The position numbers and the translations under genes were made by a program. Of a DNA stretch of 24,911 nucleotides, positions 12,968-20,684 are shown in pieces. Position 1 is the stretch's first letter; every line of letters begins with the position of its first letter. Under the pieces are notes generated by a model. The model was not told the DNA's origin, made no database searches, and saw nothing but the letters and a program-made list of their open reading frames with translations. Source of the stretch: Candidatus Nomurabacteria bacterium (lineage in GTDB: Bacteria; Patescibacteriota; Minisyncoccia; Phycocordibacterales; UBA9973). Location: positions 1 through 24,911 of the forward strand of contig JAHFNM010000006.1 of assembly GCA_023267415.1 (NCBI GenBank), given 5' to 3'.

Positions 12968-13279
12968 ATGTACGCGATTAAATTACAATTGCATAAGTAT
13001 CTTGTGTCGGATTCTTCCGGCAGGCCTTTGTATTGGATTTCGCATGACGCAGTCCATGTTGAGGATGGTAGTCATGATTTTTTGAAGGAATACTTGAGCG
13101 AAGCTCGCCAAGTGTTTGAAAAAGAATGCGACGTATTGCTTGATACAAACCGTATATTTACGCCTCAAGATCTCAATCGGCTGACTGTAATGTTGAAGCT
13201 TCTCATTGATGCTCGGATGACGTGGCAGGAGGAGACAGTGGCTCAAGCCGAACGATTTTCACGCAAGACTAAGGCTTAG
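12968..13279 (+). CDS. Hypothetical protein downstream of radC
   Basis: A 103-residue protein with N-terminal strands (YAIKLQLHKYLVSDSSGRPLYWISHDAVHV) and C-terminal helices (HDFLKEYLSEARQVFEKECDVLL, NRLTVMLKLLIDARMTWQEE), ending in a basic tail. It starts 2 nt after the radC stop and is therefore in the radC unit. Its 3' end overlaps the 3' end of miaA on the other strand by 11 bp. The family is not recognised. Being in a GTTTAG-box unit, it is a candidate partner in the same response. Confidence 0.65.
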   Translation: MYAIKLQLHKYLVSDSSGRPLYWISHDAVHVEDGSHDFLKEYLSEARQVFEKECDVLLDTNRIFTPQDLNRLTVMLKLLIDARMTWQEETVAQAERFSRKTKA

Positions 13280-14183
13280 TAAGAAATGTCTTTGTAAATC
13301 TAAACGCTGCCTTTTCCGCGGATTTTTTCGTTGGGTCAAGCCATGCGATGGTCTTGTCGCGGCGAAACCAGGTTCTCTGTCGTTTTGCATACTGCCAGCT
13401 ATCTGTCGCAAGATTTTGCTCGAACTCTTCGCGAGCTATTTTTTTTGTCAGCAGGCGAGCCATAGCGCGATACTCAAGGCCGAGCTCCTCCATTCGTTTC
13501 CATGAAAGACCCTTTGTGTGGAGGCTGGTTGCTTCATGAATCATTCCGGCGTCGATGCGCGCTTTCAAGCGAGTCGAAATCCGAGATTTTAGGTTTACGT
13601 CATCCGTATCAAGTCCGATTTTCAATACGTCGTATTTTGGTTTGTTGTTTTTTATTGTTGGCACTTTGCCGATCGCCTTCGCGATTTCGATCGCACGAAT
13701 AAGGCGAACAGGATTGTTTTGATCGATAGTCTTTGCACGCGCGGGGTCGATCTTTTTCAGCATTTCAAAGAGCTGCTCTGCAGATTTTTTTGCGAGTTTG
13801 GAGCGAAGCTTTTCATTTGGCGGTACTTCAGGGAGCACTGTGCCGTTGATGAGCATGTCGATATAGAGTCCGGTGCCCCCGCAGATAATTGGCAATTTTC
13901 CTCGAGAGAGAATATCACCAATCGCTTGTTCGGCGAGTGTGATATATTGAGCGACAGAAAATTGCTTCTTCGGATCGGCAACATCGAGCAGGTGATGGGG
14001 GATGCCCGCCATTTCTTTTTTTGTCACTTTGCCTGTGCCAAGATCCAGGCCTTTGTATACCTGTCGTGAGTCGGCAGAAATAATCTCACCGTTATATTTT
14101 TTGGCAAGCTCGATCGAGAGTGCTGTTTTCCCTGTGGCTGTCGGACCGAGGATGACGATCAGTTTGGGGTTTAATTTTTCCAT
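13269..14183 (-). CDS. miaA: tRNA dimethylallyltransferase
   Basis: A 304-residue enzyme that adds the dimethylallyl group to A37 of tRNAs reading UNN codons. Walker A GPTATGKT is at 13-20. SADSRQVYKGLDLGTGK, PHHLLDVADP, ICGGTGLYIDMLI, and the C-terminal swinging-domain stretch EELGLEYRAMARLL with QYAKRQRTWFRRD are all diagnostic. Length is normal. Its start overlaps the end of the upstream LAGLIDADG gene by 13 nt, so the two are translationally linked. The transcript probably begins at tRNA-Leu(CAA), itself a MiaA substrate. Five tRNAs in this window have the A36-A37-A38 or A37-A38 context used by MiaA. Confidence 0.96.
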   Translation of the reverse strand: MEKLNPKLIVILGPTATGKTALSIELAKKYNGEIISADSRQVYKGLDLGTGKVTKKEMAGIPHHLLDVADPKKQFSVAQYITLAEQAIGDILSRGKLPIICGGTGLYIDMLINGTVLPEVPPNEKLRSKLAKKSAEQLFEMLKKIDPARAKTIDQNNPVRLIRAIEIAKAIGKVPTIKNNKPKYDVLKIGLDTDDVNLKSRISTRLKARIDAGMIHEATSLHTKGLSWKRMEELGLEYRAMARLLTKKIAREEFEQNLATDSWQYAKRQRTWFRRDKTIAWLDPTKKSAEKAAFRFTKTFLTKP

Positions 14184-14737
14184 AGATCAATATCAGTAAT
14201 TAGGTCTGAGGTATTTTTTGATACTCTGACTATGTATGCAAATTTTCCTTTAAATGGCACCTTCCTGATTTGAGGTTTGTATCCAAGCAAATCCAAAATA
14301 TTCATAACATTCTCACTGAGTGGTTTGATGATTGTTGTGAAATTTACCATTACATAGCCTCTGTCTTTGTAAATAGATCCATCTGTTTGTAATAACCCTC
14401 GCAAGCATTCACGAGAATATTTTTCTGATTTTAATATCCATTTTGGAATAGAAACGGATTGGCTTACCTTTGATCCAACTTTCCATCCGAGTAATTCCTC
14501 AAGATTATTTGAATAACATGAGACGTCAACAACATTATATTTCTCCCTATTTACTAGGGATACTTTATTTTTTGGAAATATCTTTTGTAAGTTTTCTTGA
14601 ATATGAAAGATCAGGTTAGGATACTTTTTATCGCAAGAGATACGAAGACGTACCGCTCTACCGTTCGGGTTAGACAGGTTTCCGTCACCAAGAGAGACTC
14701 CAATTATATAGGCAAGAACAGCTTTGTTTTGAGGCAT
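14171..14737 (-). CDS. Stand-alone LAGLIDADG homing-type endonuclease
   Basis: A 188-residue protein with two LAGLIDADG motifs: LAYIIGVSLGDGNL (8-21, acidic Asp18) and CLRGLLQTDGSIY (111-122, acidic Asp119). Both catalytic acidic residues are present, so a single-chain active nuclease is plausible. Between them lie the usual DNA-contact strands. The start at 14737 is preferred because the same frame upstream runs straight through tRNA-Leu(CAA). Only 7 nt separate it from the tRNA 3' end, and it overlaps miaA by 13 nt. No intron or intein is present around it. The gene is AT-rich compared with miaA and parB, a sign of recent arrival. Confidence 0.85.
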   Translation of the reverse strand: MPQNKAVLAYIIGVSLGDGNLSNPNGRAVRLRISCDKKYPNLIFHIQENLQKIFPKNKVSLVNREKYNVVDVSCYSNNLEELLGWKVGSKVSQSVSIPKWILKSEKYSRECLRGLLQTDGSIYKDRGYVMVNFTTIIKPLSENVMNILDLLGYKPQIRKVPFKGKFAYIVRVSKNTSDLITDIDLWKN

Positions 14738-14744
14738 ACGATTG

Positions 14745-14826
14745 TGCCCAGGGGGAGACTTGAACTCCCAAGCCTTTCGGCACGCGATTTTGAGTCGCGC
14801 ATGGTTACCAATTTCATCACCCGGGC
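14745..14826 (-). tRNA. tRNA-Leu (anticodon CAA)
   Basis: Acceptor GCCCGGG pairs with CCTGGGC (one G-T), discriminator A. Anticodon arm CGCGA-CTCAAAA-TCGCG gives CAA. Class II variable arm, T loop TTCAAGT. The anticodon loop is uninterrupted, so it has no intron despite the neighbouring homing endonuclease. Confidence 0.93.
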
Positions 14827-14835
14827 TTGGACCGC

Positions 14836-14864
14836 ATTCTACACGAAATGCACAGATTTTTCCA
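14836..14864 (-). promoter_or_regulatory. Promoter of tRNA-Leu(CAA) and the endonuclease-miaA unit
   Basis: Minus-strand TGGAAA (14864-14859), 17 nt, TAGAAT (14841-14836). Predicted +1 is ~3 nt before the tRNA 5' end. Confidence 0.55.
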
Positions 14865-14908
14865 TATTGTGCCATTTTTTCGGCCTTTATACTTTATACA
14901 CGATACGT

Positions 14909-14914
14909 TATACT
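14909..14914 (+). promoter_or_regulatory. -10 element of parB, leaderless layout
   Basis: TATACT, 6 nt (GGGCCC), ATG at 14921. The preceding 25 nt are made of repeated TATAC words and offer only a weak -35 (TTTATA). Confidence 0.6.
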
Positions 14915-14920
14915 GGGCCC

Positions 14921-15907
14921 ATGGCAGAATTATATTCCAACTCAATTTTCTGGGTAGACGTCGACAAGGTCCGTCCAAACCCGTATCAACCCCGCCGAGA
15001 GTTCGAAGAAGGTCCACTTCGAGACCTCGCTGAATCGATTCGTCAGTATGGTGTTATGCAGCCGCTCACCGTGTCTCGCGTTGAATACCAAAAAGACGAC
15101 GGAGGCATCGCTGTAGAATATGAACTCATCGCTGGAGAGCGTCGTTTGCGAGCTTCTAAGCTTGCAGGACTTTTGCAGGTGCCGGTCGTTATCCGTGTTG
15201 GCGACACTCCGCAAGTAAAGCTTGAACTTGCCATCATAGAAAACCTTCAGCGCGCAGATCTCAATCCAGTGGAACGTGCACATGCGTTCATGCGTCTTGC
15301 TGATGAATTCAAGCTTGCACACGTAGACATCGGGAAGAAGCTAGGGCGCTCGCGCGAATACGTTTCCAATACACTTCGCATACTTTCACTTCCGGAGGAG
15401 ATGCTGACAGCGCTTGGACAGGGAAAGATCAGTGAAGGACATACTCGTCCGCTTCTCATGCTCATCGATCGTCCAGAGGAACAGATGGTGCTCTTTAAGG
15501 AGATCATGACCAAGAAGGTGACTGTGCGCGAAGCAGAGCGTGCGGCTCGTAATATTGCCGTCGATCGGGCCCGTAAGGTGCCCCGATCAGCAGATCCGGA
15601 AATCGCTATTTTCGAAGCACGCCTGCAAGAGCTCCTCGGTGAACGAGTACGCGTTGAGCAGGATGTGATCGGCGGACGTGTCACCATTAGCTTTATGAAT
15701 CCGGAAGAGCTTCGCTCATTCGTAGAACAGATCCATCCTGTAGAGGACATGGAGCATGGAACGGATGGTACGGAACAAGCTACAAACAATACAGAACAAA
15801 GAACGAATGAAATCGTACTTGATGAAATGCCCACGATCACTCCAGTTATCATAGAAGAAAAGGCTGATGATTCGGATCTCTATTCAATAAATTCATTTAG
15901 TCTTTAA
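14921..15907 (+). CDS. parB: ParB-family chromosome partitioning protein
   Basis: A 328-residue protein that loads at parS sites and, using CTP, forms the partition complex with ParA and SMC. The N-terminal domain has VRPNPYQPRREF (18-28), the CTP/arginine motif AGERRLRASKLAG (71-83) and IENLQRADLNPVERAHA. The HTH stretch KKLGRSREYVSNTLRILSLPEEM gives DNA binding, and ISEGHTRPLLML follows as in Spo0J. The C-terminal part has ERVRVEQDVIGGRVTISFMNPEELRSFVEQI, the usual dimerisation region, then a Thr/Glu-rich, probably disordered tail. The start at 14921 is fixed by the leaderless -10; the frame is open further upstream through the tRNA. No parA is in the window. Confidence 0.93.
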   Translation: MAELYSNSIFWVDVDKVRPNPYQPRREFEEGPLRDLAESIRQYGVMQPLTVSRVEYQKDDGGIAVEYELIAGERRLRASKLAGLLQVPVVIRVGDTPQVKLELAIIENLQRADLNPVERAHAFMRLADEFKLAHVDIGKKLGRSREYVSNTLRILSLPEEMLTALGQGKISEGHTRPLLMLIDRPEEQMVLFKEIMTKKVTVREAERAARNIAVDRARKVPRSADPEIAIFEARLQELLGERVRVEQDVIGGRVTISFMNPEELRSFVEQIHPVEDMEHGTDGTEQATNNTEQRTNEIVLDEMPTITPVIIEEKADDSDLYSINSFSL

Positions 15908-15913
15908 TTTTAC

Positions 15914-15946
15914 AAAAAGCCCCGCGACAGAGCCGCGGGGCTTTTT
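15914..15946 (+). terminator. Strong intrinsic terminator after parB
   Basis: AAAAAGCCCCGCG-acagagc-CGCGGGGCTTTTT, a 13-bp GC-rich stem starting 7 nt after the stop. Confidence 0.92.
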
Positions 15947-15982
15947 GCTAGAACCTAGAAACTACGAAACTAGAACCTGCTC
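15947..15982. repeat. CTAGAACCT-type intergenic repeat, copy 1
   Basis: Tandem degenerate CTAGAACCT / CTAGAAACT words between the parB terminator and the rel stop. The ends, GCTAGAACCTA and AACCTGCTC, recur fused together at 21666-21686. Confidence 0.5.
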
Positions 15983-17463
15983 TATCTGAATTTCTTTGGT
16001 AGAAAACGTTTTAAGAGACTATTTTCACTATGTTCGTTCAAGTATGTACGGATATGCTTTTTTGCAGCTGTTGTTTTGGTAAAGTCGAGCCATTTTGATT
16101 TTGGCACGCCGTCCTTGCGGGTTTCGATCTCGACAATGTCGCTGGACTGAAGGGTGGTATCAAGCGAGACGAATTTTCCGTTCACTCGTGCACCACTGGC
16201 CTTGTCGCCGATGTCGGAATGCACTGCGTAGGCAAAGTCGATCGTGCTCGATCCTTCAGGTAGGTCGATGACTTCGCCTGCTGGGGTAAAGACGAATATG
16301 CGGTCGCTGAAAAAATCTGACTTCAAATGCTTCAAAAAATCGTCAGGGTCGGTGTTCGACTTGTCGAGGTTTTTGAATTCGCTCATCCACTGAAATTTCT
16401 CCTTGCTGTTTTTTTTACTCCCTATGTGTTCTTTGTAAAGATAGTGGGATGCGATACCGAACTCCGCACGTCCATGCATTTCTTCGGTGCGGATCTGCAC
16501 TTCCACCAAGCCACCATCGCCGGTAAATATGGTGGTGTGGAGCGATTGGTAGCCGTTGAGTTTCGGCAAGGCGATGTAATCCTTGATGCGGGCCGGAAGT
16601 GGCTTCCAGAGTGAATGCACGATGCCAAGCGCGGCGTAGCATTCCTCGACAGTTTCGACGATGAGGCGAATGGCAACCACGTCGTAGATATTGTCGATGT
16701 TCATGCCGCGTTCGCGCAGTTTTTTCCAGAGGCTGTATTTATGCTTGATGCGGTAATCGATCTCACGGACGCGAATGTTCGATTTTTTGAGCTCATTCGA
16801 CAATTCCTCATACACGCTCTTAAGGGATTCTTTCAGGTTTTCGCTGCGGTCGGCCAGGATCTTCTCGACTTCGGCATATTCTTTTGGGTAGGCAAAAGGG
16901 AATGCGGCATCTTCGATCTCGCCCTTCAGTTTTCCGATACCGAATCGGTCGGCCAGCGGTGCGTATACTTCTATCGATTCAAGTGCGATGCGGCGCTGCT
17001 TGTCTTCGCGCACATGTTCTAATGTGCGAAGGTTGTGCAATCGGTCGGCGAGCTTGATCATGAGTACGCGGTAATCTTGGGCAAGAGCCATCAGGAATTT
17101 GCGCAACGATTCTACGTGGCGGATATGTCCCTGGTATTTGACCGTTCCGAGTTTGGTGACGCCTTTGACGAGCTTGACGATCTCCTTGCCAAATTCTTTT
17201 TCCATCTCGGCTTCGGTCGTTTCTGTGTCTTCGAGTACGTCATGGAGAAAGCCTGCGGCGATCGTGGTGGCGTCCATTTCGTAGCGGGCAAGGTTCTTTG
17301 CCGTTTCGAACACATGGATGAAGTAGGGTTCGCCGGAACGTCGCAGTTGGCCCTGGTGGGCCTTCAGGGCGAAGTCGTAGGCGCGGACGATAAGGTCGCT
17401 GTCCTTGTGGGGGAGAGCGGTTGGGAGCTCGTTAAATATGTCTTTGACGTCGAAGCCTTCCAT
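15982..17463 (-). CDS. Bifunctional (p)ppGpp synthetase/hydrolase, RelA/SpoT family, without ACT domain
   Basis: A 493-residue stringent-response enzyme. The HD hydrolase domain has AHQGQLRRSGEPYFIH and GFLHDVLEDTETT, with His74-Asp75 intact, and KLADRLHNLRTL. The synthetase domain has YRIKHKYSLWKKL, IYDVVAIRLIVE, KDYIALPKLNGYQSLHTT and VEVQIRTEEMHGRAEFGIASH. A TGS domain (RIFVFTPAGEVIDLPEGSSTIDFAYAVHSDIG) follows. The protein then ends, so the zinc-finger and ACT regulatory domains of full-length Rel (~740 residues) are missing. The start at 17463 is set by a TTGTGC-17-TATACT promoter ending 6 nt before it. It is divergent from the HD-like gene with overlapping -35 elements. Confidence 0.92.
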   Translation of the reverse strand: MEGFDVKDIFNELPTALPHKDSDLIVRAYDFALKAHQGQLRRSGEPYFIHVFETAKNLARYEMDATTIAAGFLHDVLEDTETTEAEMEKEFGKEIVKLVKGVTKLGTVKYQGHIRHVESLRKFLMALAQDYRVLMIKLADRLHNLRTLEHVREDKQRRIALESIEVYAPLADRFGIGKLKGEIEDAAFPFAYPKEYAEVEKILADRSENLKESLKSVYEELSNELKKSNIRVREIDYRIKHKYSLWKKLRERGMNIDNIYDVVAIRLIVETVEECYAALGIVHSLWKPLPARIKDYIALPKLNGYQSLHTTIFTGDGGLVEVQIRTEEMHGRAEFGIASHYLYKEHIGSKKNSKEKFQWMSEFKNLDKSNTDPDDFLKHLKSDFFSDRIFVFTPAGEVIDLPEGSSTIDFAYAVHSDIGDKASGARVNGKFVSLDTTLQSSDIVEIETRKDGVPKSKWLDFTKTTAAKKHIRTYLNEHSENSLLKRFLPKKFR

Positions 17464-17469
17464 GGAGGA

Positions 17470-17498
17470 AGTATAAAGTATAAAACGATATTGCACAA
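17470..17498 (-). promoter_or_regulatory. Promoter of the rel gene, leaderless layout
   Basis: Minus-strand TTGTGC (17498-17493), 17 nt, TATACT (17475-17470), 6 nt, ATG at 17463. Same -35 as at 9260. Confidence 0.72.
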
Positions 17499-17518
17499 TT
17501 AAATGATTGTGGTATGGT
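17491..17518 (+). promoter_or_regulatory. Divergent promoter of the HD-like gene
   Basis: TTGCAC (17491-17496), 16 nt, TATGGT (17513-17518). Its -35 overlaps the rel -35: TTGCACAA at 17491-17498 reads as TTGTGCAA on the other strand, so the two promoters should compete for polymerase. Confidence 0.45.
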
Positions 17519-17536
17519 GAAGAAAAATTCATTACC

Positions 17537-18136
17537 ATGATAACATCAATGAAGAAGGAACAGCCGATTGCACTTTTTTCCGACCCGAATATTCATCCCT
17601 CGATGAGAGCCTTTATTGCTTCATTGAATATGTCGTATCGCCTTCGGAAGGGTTGGTTGGAGGAAGGAAGAGATATTCCCAGAGAGTATTGCGAAACAGT
17701 AGCCGAACATGTGTATGGAATATGGATGCTCGACGAAGTCATTCAGTGTACGTTCCCCGAATTTCATTCACGGTTTAATACTCTCCTTGTATACGAAATT
17801 ATAAAGAGACACGAACATTGCGAAATATTGGGAGAAGATTACACTCCGCATGACGGTCTCACTCGGGAAGAAAAAGAACGGCGTGAACGGGTCAGTTTGA
17901 AGCAATGGCTCGATATGTTTGAGAATAATTTTTTCATTCAAAAAACATGGGAATCGTATCAAAATGCTGACTCTCCGGAAGCTCAATATGTGCATATTCT
18001 GGATTATATGCAGCGAGTCATACGCGCTCGAGTGTATGAGAAAGAATTCGACAAAGATTTGAGTCAATTTTATAAAAATCGCGCTCAAAAAATACCTGAA
18101 CCGCTTCTTTCGTTTTTTGAAACTATATTGCTGTAA
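17537..18136 (+). CDS. HD-domain-like protein (YfbR/HD_3-like) with altered metal dyad
   Basis: A 199-residue helical protein. ASLNMSYRLRKGWLE, then ETVAEHVYGIWML with His58, match the start of the HD_3/YfbR-type phosphohydrolase fold. In that family the next motif is HDLxE---GD; here it reads KRHEHCEILGEDYTP, so the HD dyad is His92-Glu93, and the later acidic positions (Glu96, Glu100-Asp101) are kept. The change may alter metal preference or activity. The C terminus is a long helical run ending RAQKIPEPLLSFFETILL. The start at 17537 lies downstream of the predicted +1; Met at 17549 is an alternative. It is divergent from rel, and a nucleotide-related role would fit but is a guess. Confidence 0.7.
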   Translation: MITSMKKEQPIALFSDPNIHPSMRAFIASLNMSYRLRKGWLEEGRDIPREYCETVAEHVYGIWMLDEVIQCTFPEFHSRFNTLLVYEIIKRHEHCEILGEDYTPHDGLTREEKERRERVSLKQWLDMFENNFFIQKTWESYQNADSPEAQYVHILDYMQRVIRARVYEKEFDKDLSQFYKNRAQKIPEPLLSFFETILL

Positions 18137-18139
18137 TTA

Positions 18140-18164
18140 AAAACCCACACGGTGTGTGGGTTTT
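18140..18164. terminator. Bidirectional terminator between the HD-like gene and topA
   Basis: AAAACCCACAC-ggt-GTGTGGGTTTT, 11-bp stem with A/T flanks on both sides; it touches the topA stop codon. Confidence 0.85.
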
Positions 18165-20370
18165 ATTTTTTCTCAAGTTTGTCTGGACGGTGGTTTGGGC
18201 ATGATTTACTACTACATCGTTCAGGAATCGTTTTAGTACCGATCATCATTAATGATCCACATAAACTACATAAGTTTCCCGTTGGCTTGGCTTTGATAGC
18301 GTTTTTACAATCGGGGTAGTTGCTACATGAGTAGAAGATTCCAAAACGGCCGCGGCGTTCCATCATTTCGCCGTCCTTGCACATCGGGCATTTTACGCCG
18401 GTCATTTTCTTTTTCTTTTCTTCCTCGTCTTCTTTGATGAATTTGCATTTCGGATAGCGCGAGCACGAGATGAACATGCCGAAGCGGCCTTCGCGCATGA
18501 CGAGTTTGCCTCCGCCGCTCTTGCCTTTCTTTTCTCCGCAGAGTGGGCACATTTCGCCGGTCTCTTTTGGGCCAGCCATTTCTTCTCCGTCGAGCTTGCG
18601 AGCGCCGACGCAGTCAGGGTATTTCGAACACGAAAAGAATTTTCCGTTGCGCGAGAGTTTGTAGATCATCGAGGCTCCGCACTTTGGGCATTTCATGTCA
18701 TCCGGTGCCGGACCGAGGTCGGTTGCCTTTGCGAGCTTGTCTTTGGCTTTCACATCCTTCAAGAAAGGTCCGTAGAAATCCTTGAGTGTTTTTACATATT
18801 CGCGATCACCATTGGAAATATCGTCGAGTTTGTCTTCCATCTCTGCGGTGAATGTATCGGAAATATAGTCTGCAAAATGCTCTTCCAAAAAGCTTGATAC
18901 GACATCGCCGGTATCGGTGGGGTAGAGTGTGCGTCCTTGTTTGGTCACGTATCCGCGATCTTCAAGCGTGCTCATGATCGAAGCGTAGGTGGACGGTCGT
19001 CCGATGCCGCGTTCTTCGAGTGCTTTGACGAGTGCCGCTTCACTATAGCGATTTGGTGGTTCAGTGGCTTTTTCTGTGCTTGAAAGGTCGAGCAGCTTGA
19101 GTGTTTCTCCTGCCACAACCTTTGGAAGCTCGACGTCCTCGCCTCGCGCATCGGAGTCTACTTTGAGCCAGCCGGGAAAGAGCACTCGCGAACCGTTGGC
19201 GGTGAAGTCGGGGATGTCGTCATGTCCGACGACATTTGCGATAAGCTTGGTCTTCAAGAGTTTTGCGTCGGTCATCTGGCTCGAAACCGCACGCTCCCAG
19301 ATAAGCTTATAGAGCGCTTTTTGTTCCTCGTTCATTCCAGCTGAGAGTTTTTCGACGTGTGTCGGACGGATACCCTCGTGTGCTTCCTGCGCATTCTTGG
19401 ATTTTGTTTTGTATGTGTGAGCCTCGGCGTATTCTTTGCCGTACTTTTTTTCTACGAGTTCCAGGATCTGCGCCTGAGCTGCGGCGGAGAGATTGGTACT
19501 GTCGGTACGCATGTAGGTGATGTGACCTGCTTCATACAATTTCTGTGCGACCTGCATGGTGCGCTTCGGTGAAAAACCGAGACGCGTGCTAGCCGTCTGC
19601 TGGATGGATGATGTCGTAAACGGCGCGCGTGGGGATCGTTTTTGTTCGGATTCCTTTACATCGCTAACTAGCCATGGATTGGCCTTTCCGACAGTAAGGA
19701 TTTTTTCCACCACTTTCTCATCGCGTGGCTCTTCTACGCAGGAGAGCTTGATCTCTACTTTTGCCTTTGTCTCAAAGAGTCCTTCGAGGGTCCAATATTT
19801 TTCGGGAATGAATGCGCGGATCTCGCGTTCGCGTTCCATGAGAATGCGAAGCGCAGGGGATTGAACACGGCCTGCGGAGAGTCCGTAGCGAACTTTTTTC
19901 CAAATGACGCCGGAGAGGTCATAACCTACGAGGCGATCAAGCACGCGGCGAGCTTCTTGTGCTTTGACGAGTTTTTCATCGATTTCACGAGGTTCCTTGA
20001 GTGCTTCTTCGACGGCTTCCTTGGTGATTTCATGGAAGGCGGCACGCTTGATCGTGGCCTTCACTTTTTTGTCGGCTTTCAGGAGTTCTTTAAGATGCCA
20101 CGAAATAGCCTCTCCTTCGCGGTCCGGGTCGGTTGCAAGAATGATCTCCTTGGCTTGTTCGGCAAGAGCGGTGAGTTCGTGAACGACTTTTTCTTTGCCT
20201 TTTGAGATCTCGTAATGCGGCACGAATCCGGCTTCGATATCAATCGCCTTTTTGCTGGACTTTGGAATGTCGCGAACGTGTCCCACCGAAGCGCGCACGG
20301 TGTAAGCCCCGTCGAGATATTTCTCGATTGTCTTTGCCTTTGATGGTGATTCAACGATGAGTAATTTCAT
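18163..20370 (-). CDS. topA: DNA topoisomerase I (type IA)
   Basis: A 735-residue enzyme relaxing negative supercoils. The TOPRIM domain starts MKLLIVESPSKAKTIEKYL and includes ILATDPDREGEAISWHL. The active-site motif GHITYMRTDSTNLS gives catalytic Tyr286. EAHEGIRPTHV and GIGRPSTYASIMSTLEDRGYV are further family signatures. The C terminus holds three clear zinc ribbons (CPKCGASM..., CPLCGEKKGK..., CPMCKDGEMM...) and a fourth, more divergent one (CSLCGS...CSSKSCPNH). The start at 20370 is chosen because MKLLIVESPSKA is the canonical beginning; the frame is open ~30 codons further. A weak AATACT lies 6 nt before it. Confidence 0.95.
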   Translation of the reverse strand: MKLLIVESPSKAKTIEKYLDGAYTVRASVGHVRDIPKSSKKAIDIEAGFVPHYEISKGKEKVVHELTALAEQAKEIILATDPDREGEAISWHLKELLKADKKVKATIKRAAFHEITKEAVEEALKEPREIDEKLVKAQEARRVLDRLVGYDLSGVIWKKVRYGLSAGRVQSPALRILMEREREIRAFIPEKYWTLEGLFETKAKVEIKLSCVEEPRDEKVVEKILTVGKANPWLVSDVKESEQKRSPRAPFTTSSIQQTASTRLGFSPKRTMQVAQKLYEAGHITYMRTDSTNLSAAAQAQILELVEKKYGKEYAEAHTYKTKSKNAQEAHEGIRPTHVEKLSAGMNEEQKALYKLIWERAVSSQMTDAKLLKTKLIANVVGHDDIPDFTANGSRVLFPGWLKVDSDARGEDVELPKVVAGETLKLLDLSSTEKATEPPNRYSEAALVKALEERGIGRPSTYASIMSTLEDRGYVTKQGRTLYPTDTGDVVSSFLEEHFADYISDTFTAEMEDKLDDISNGDREYVKTLKDFYGPFLKDVKAKDKLAKATDLGPAPDDMKCPKCGASMIYKLSRNGKFFSCSKYPDCVGARKLDGEEMAGPKETGEMCPLCGEKKGKSGGGKLVMREGRFGMFISCSRYPKCKFIKEDEEEKKKKMTGVKCPMCKDGEMMERRGRFGIFYSCSNYPDCKNAIKAKPTGNLCSLCGSLMMIGTKTIPERCSSKSCPNHRPDKLEKK

Positions 20371-20496
20371 AAATATAGTATTGAGTATCTTGTATAACGT
20401 ATCATGTATGAATGCGTAATACAAAATGCACGGTACTTTATACCGGGCTACCGTACTACACATTTATTTTTTACGCAAATAAAAAGGGCCGATAGT
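20371..20496. other. Intergenic region 3' of the small membrane gene, TATAC-word rich
   Basis: No gene. The first 80 nt are made of repeated GTAT/TATAC/ACGTAT words that could supply overlapping -10 elements for topA. AAAAGGGC near 20482 is complementary to GCCCTTTT near 20531, a 50-nt-spaced inverted repeat enclosing the end of the small gene. Confidence 0.35.
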
Positions 20497-20631
20497 TCAT
20501 ATCAACCCCATTCTTTTGTTTATTTTTGTTGCCCTTTTAATTTCCTTGTTCATCTTGCAATTTTGTACTGCAGTGGGAGTGATAATAAGGAACGCGATTA
20601 TTACGAAAATCAAAAAATAGATCCAAATCAT
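20497..20631 (-). CDS. Tiny membrane protein downstream of dprA
   Basis: A 44-codon frame: MIWIYFLIFVIIAFLIITP, then TAVQNCKMNKEIKRATKINK and a short end RMGLI. One hydrophobic helix (residues 2-18) plus a strongly basic tail is the classical shape of a real single-pass small protein. It begins 53 nt after the dprA stop on the same strand, so it may be in the dprA unit. No Shine-Dalgarno and no convincing -10. Too short to assign a family; a chance frame is possible. Confidence 0.35.
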   Translation of the reverse strand: MIWIYFLIFVIIAFLIITPTAVQNCKMNKEIKRATKINKRMGLI

Positions 20632-20684
20632 AAGGTGCGATTTGTTTGTACGATACCACTCTTACCTCGCCTGTACAATAGGAC

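Noticed and set aside
13288..13305. GTTTAG on the minus strand near the end of miaA
   Set aside because: Only the first half matches and it is inside coding sequence with no promoter after it.
14738..14875. Longer start for the LAGLIDADG protein (234 residues)
   Set aside because: The extension is the translation of tRNA-Leu(CAA) and its flank.
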